From: Citrobacter sp.
Lineage (GTDB): Bacteria; Pseudomonadota; Gammaproteobacteria; Enterobacterales; Enterobacteriaceae
Assembly: GCA_019415335.1 (NCBI GenBank)
Contig: DXKH01000106.1
Span: 1 to 7,666, forward strand
Length of the DNA stretch: 7,666 bases
Reading direction: 5' to 3'
The notes under the pieces are model-generated. The model was not told the DNA's origin and made no database searches. It saw only the letters and a program-made list of their open reading frames with translations. A program made the translations under genes and the position numbers. Shown here in pieces: positions 6,106 to 7,666 of the stretch. Positions within the stretch are counted from its first letter, which is position 1. Each line of letters starts with the position of its first letter.

Positions 6106-6970
6106 GATTTTCCTCCTGTTGCGCGCGTTTTTCCTGATTCTCCAGGCGCCATTGCAACATGCTCTTCAAAAACAGGGTAATAATCGCCATCAGCGTCAAT
6201 AGCGCCGCAGCGGTAAAGGAGCCGACGCTGTTGTAGTCCTGCTCCAGTAATTCAATCTGTAACGGCAGCGACAGGGTTTCGCCGCGAATTGAGCCGGAAA
6301 CCACCGACACCGCGCCAAACTCGCCAATCGCACGGGCGTTAGTCAGCACCACGCCATACAACAGCGCCCAGCGAATGTTCGGCAGCGTCACACGCCGGAA
6401 CATCTGCCAGCCGGATGCGCCCAGCAAAATCGCCGCCTCATCTTCCTGACTGCCCTGACTGAGCATCACCGGCACCAGTTCACGCACCACAAACGGACAG
6501 GTCACGAAGATAGTGACCAGCACCATTCCCGGCCAGGAGAACATAATTTGCAAATTATGCTCGTCCAGCCAGCCGCCCAGCGGACCATTGGAGCCGTAAA
6601 ACAGCAGATACACCAGACCTGCCACCACCGGCGAAACAGCGAAGGGAATATCCAGTAGCGTCAGCAACAACTGGCGGCCCGGAAAGTTAAAACGGGTCAC
6701 CAGCCAGGCCAGCAGAATGCCAAACACCAGGTTCACCGGCACCGCAATCAGAGCAATCATCACCGTCAGCCAGATGGCATGCAGCATGTCCGGATCGGCC
6801 AGATTTTGTAGCACAGGCATCAGCCCTTTGCTGAACGCCTGGACGAAGATGTAGATCATCGGCACCAGCAGGATGAACGCCGACACCAGCATACCGGTGC
6901 CAATCAGAAACCATTTTCCCCAGTTGATGCGGGGCGCGTCATAACGCTTCAATTGAGTAACTTCCGCCAT
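6095..6970 (-). CDS. cysW: Sulfate/thiosulfate ABC transporter permease CysW
   Basis: CysW is one of two inner-membrane subunits that form the translocation channel. The 291-residue length equals that of E. coli CysW. Hydrophobic segments are seen at about 20-45, 66-90, 105-125, 147-162, 200-215 and 252-270, consistent with six membrane helices. The cytoplasmic EAA loop that contacts CysA is clear: EAA at 178-180, Gly184 and LP at 196-197. The tail (276-291) is strongly charged and ends NHEH. The ATG at 6970 overlaps the cysU stop by one base (TAATG), and the 3' end overlaps cysA by 11 bases, so the three genes form one tightly coupled translation unit. Confidence 0.97.
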   Translation of the reverse strand: MAEVTQLKRYDAPRINWGKWFLIGTGMLVSAFILLVPMIYIFVQAFSKGLMPVLQNLADPDMLHAIWLTVMIALIAVPVNLVFGILLAWLVTRFNFPGRQLLLTLLDIPFAVSPVVAGLVYLLFYGSNGPLGGWLDEHNLQIMFSWPGMVLVTIFVTCPFVVRELVPVMLSQGSQEDEAAILLGASGWQMFRRVTLPNIRWALLYGVVLTNARAIGEFGAVSVVSGSIRGETLSLPLQIELLEQDYNSVGSFTAAALLTLMAIITLFLKSMLQWRLENQEKRAQQEENHEH

Positions 6971-7666
6971 TAGTGACCTACCACACGTCGGCCAAAGCGA
7001 CTTTGCAGGGTGTTAATCGAAAACAGCAGCAGCAACGATGCCGCGAGGATCACCGAGGCAATCGCGCTGGCGGCAGGGTAATCAAACTCCTGCAAGCGAA
7101 CAAAAATCATCAGCGAGGTGACTTCCGTTTTCCAGGCGATGTTGCCCGCGATGAAAATCACTGCGCCGAACTCGCCGAGGCTACGGGTAAACGACAGCGC
7201 TATGCCAGCAACCAGCGCCGGCGACAGCTCGGGTAACACCACTTTGCGAAAGCTTTGCAGACGTGTGGCACCCAGGGTTTCCGCCGCTTCTTCGTATTCC
7301 GGGCCTAACTCCTCCAGCACCGGTTGTACGGTACGCACCACGAACGGAATGCTGGTGAACGCCATCGCCACCGCAATGCCAAGCCAGGTGTACGTCACTT
7401 TGATATCAAACTTCGCCAGCCATTCGCCGTAGAAACCGTTAACGGAAAACAGCGAAGCCAGCGTCAGACCGGCAACCGCCGTTGGCAGCGCAAACGGCAG
7501 GTCCATCAGCGCATCCAGCAGCGTGCGTCCCGGGAAACGATAGCGGGTTAAAATCCACGCCATCAGCAGGCCAAACACACCGTTAAAAATCGACGCCACA
7601 AACGCCGACAACAGCGTCACCTTATAGGCAGCAACCACCTGCGGATTGGTAATCACGTCCCAGTAC
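6970..7666 (-). CDS. cysU: Sulfate/thiosulfate ABC transporter permease CysU (CysT), 5' end missing
   Basis: CysU is the second channel subunit of the sulfate/thiosulfate importer, also called CysT. The frame stays open to the right edge; 231 residues are visible, beginning YWDVITNPQ, which corresponds to about residue 47 of the 277-residue E. coli protein. The GTG at 7656 is an internal valine codon, not the start. The first membrane helix is outside the window. Visible are several hydrophobic helices and the EAA loop (EEAAETLGA, followed by VVLPELSPAL), which contacts CysA. The stop TAA at 6972-6970 shares one base with the cysW ATG. The upstream neighbour in the usual operon is cysP, a periplasmic thiosulfate-binding protein, not seen here. 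Confidence 0.96.
   Translation of the reverse strand, partial: YWDVITNPQVVAAYKVTLLSAFVASIFNGVFGLLMAWILTRYRFPGRTLLDALMDLPFALPTAVAGLTLASLFSVNGFYGEWLAKFDIKVTYTWLGIAVAMAFTSIPFVVRTVQPVLEELGPEYEEAAETLGATRLQSFRKVVLPELSPALVAGIALSFTRSLGEFGAVIFIAGNIAWKTEVTSLMIFVRLQEFDYPAASAIASVILAASLLLLFSINTLQSRFGRRVVGH

Noticed and set aside
7654..7656. GTG as the start codon of cysU
   Set aside because: The frame continues upstream with Tyr-Trp-Asp, matching the interior of CysU, so this is an internal valine and the gene is cut by the window edge.

Overview
The window is ordinary enterobacterial chromosome. It covers the end of the ptsHI-crr locus, a vitamin B6 salvage module, and most of the sulfate/thiosulfate uptake operon. 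EIIA-Glc, PdxK, CysM, CysA, CysW and CysU are recognisable as orthologues of the E. coli or Salmonella proteins over their visible lengths. The MocR regulator ptsJ beside pdxK, followed by a glutamine amidotransferase gene, matches the Salmonella arrangement as I remember it rather than E. coli K-12. Remembered PdxK and CysM sequences of Salmonella are close but not identical, so I favour Citrobacter or a close relative. This is inference, not a database match.

Layout. Positions 1-628 (+) hold the last codons of ptsI and complete crr, followed by a strong symmetric terminator and a cluster of REP-like palindromes. Positions 787-1889 (-) hold pdxK and an uncharacterised 79-residue gene that overlaps it by ATGA. 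A divergent control region of about 80 bp (1890-1971) separates pdxK from ptsJ and yfeJ (+), which form a two-gene unit. Positions 4030-7666 (-) hold the end of cysU, then cysW, cysA and cysM. A short hairpin separates the convergent yfeJ and cysM genes.

How the genes work together. Crr carries phosphate from the general PTS to glucose permeases and signals carbon status. PdxK phosphorylates B6 vitamers, and PtsJ, a GntR/aminotransferase fusion, is placed to sense PLP and control pdxK from the shared intergenic region. CysU, CysW and CysA form the membrane channel and ATPase for sulfate/thiosulfate import. CysM uses thiosulfate to make S-sulfocysteine and is itself PLP-dependent.

I see no mobile element, CRISPR array, RNA gene or clearly new defence or biosynthetic system. 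The parts most worth a second look are the overlapping face-to-face pdxK and ptsJ promoters with a 22-bp-phased direct repeat, the unknown small gene coupled to pdxK, the amidotransferase paired with ptsJ, and a terminator-like hairpin between cysA and cysM.
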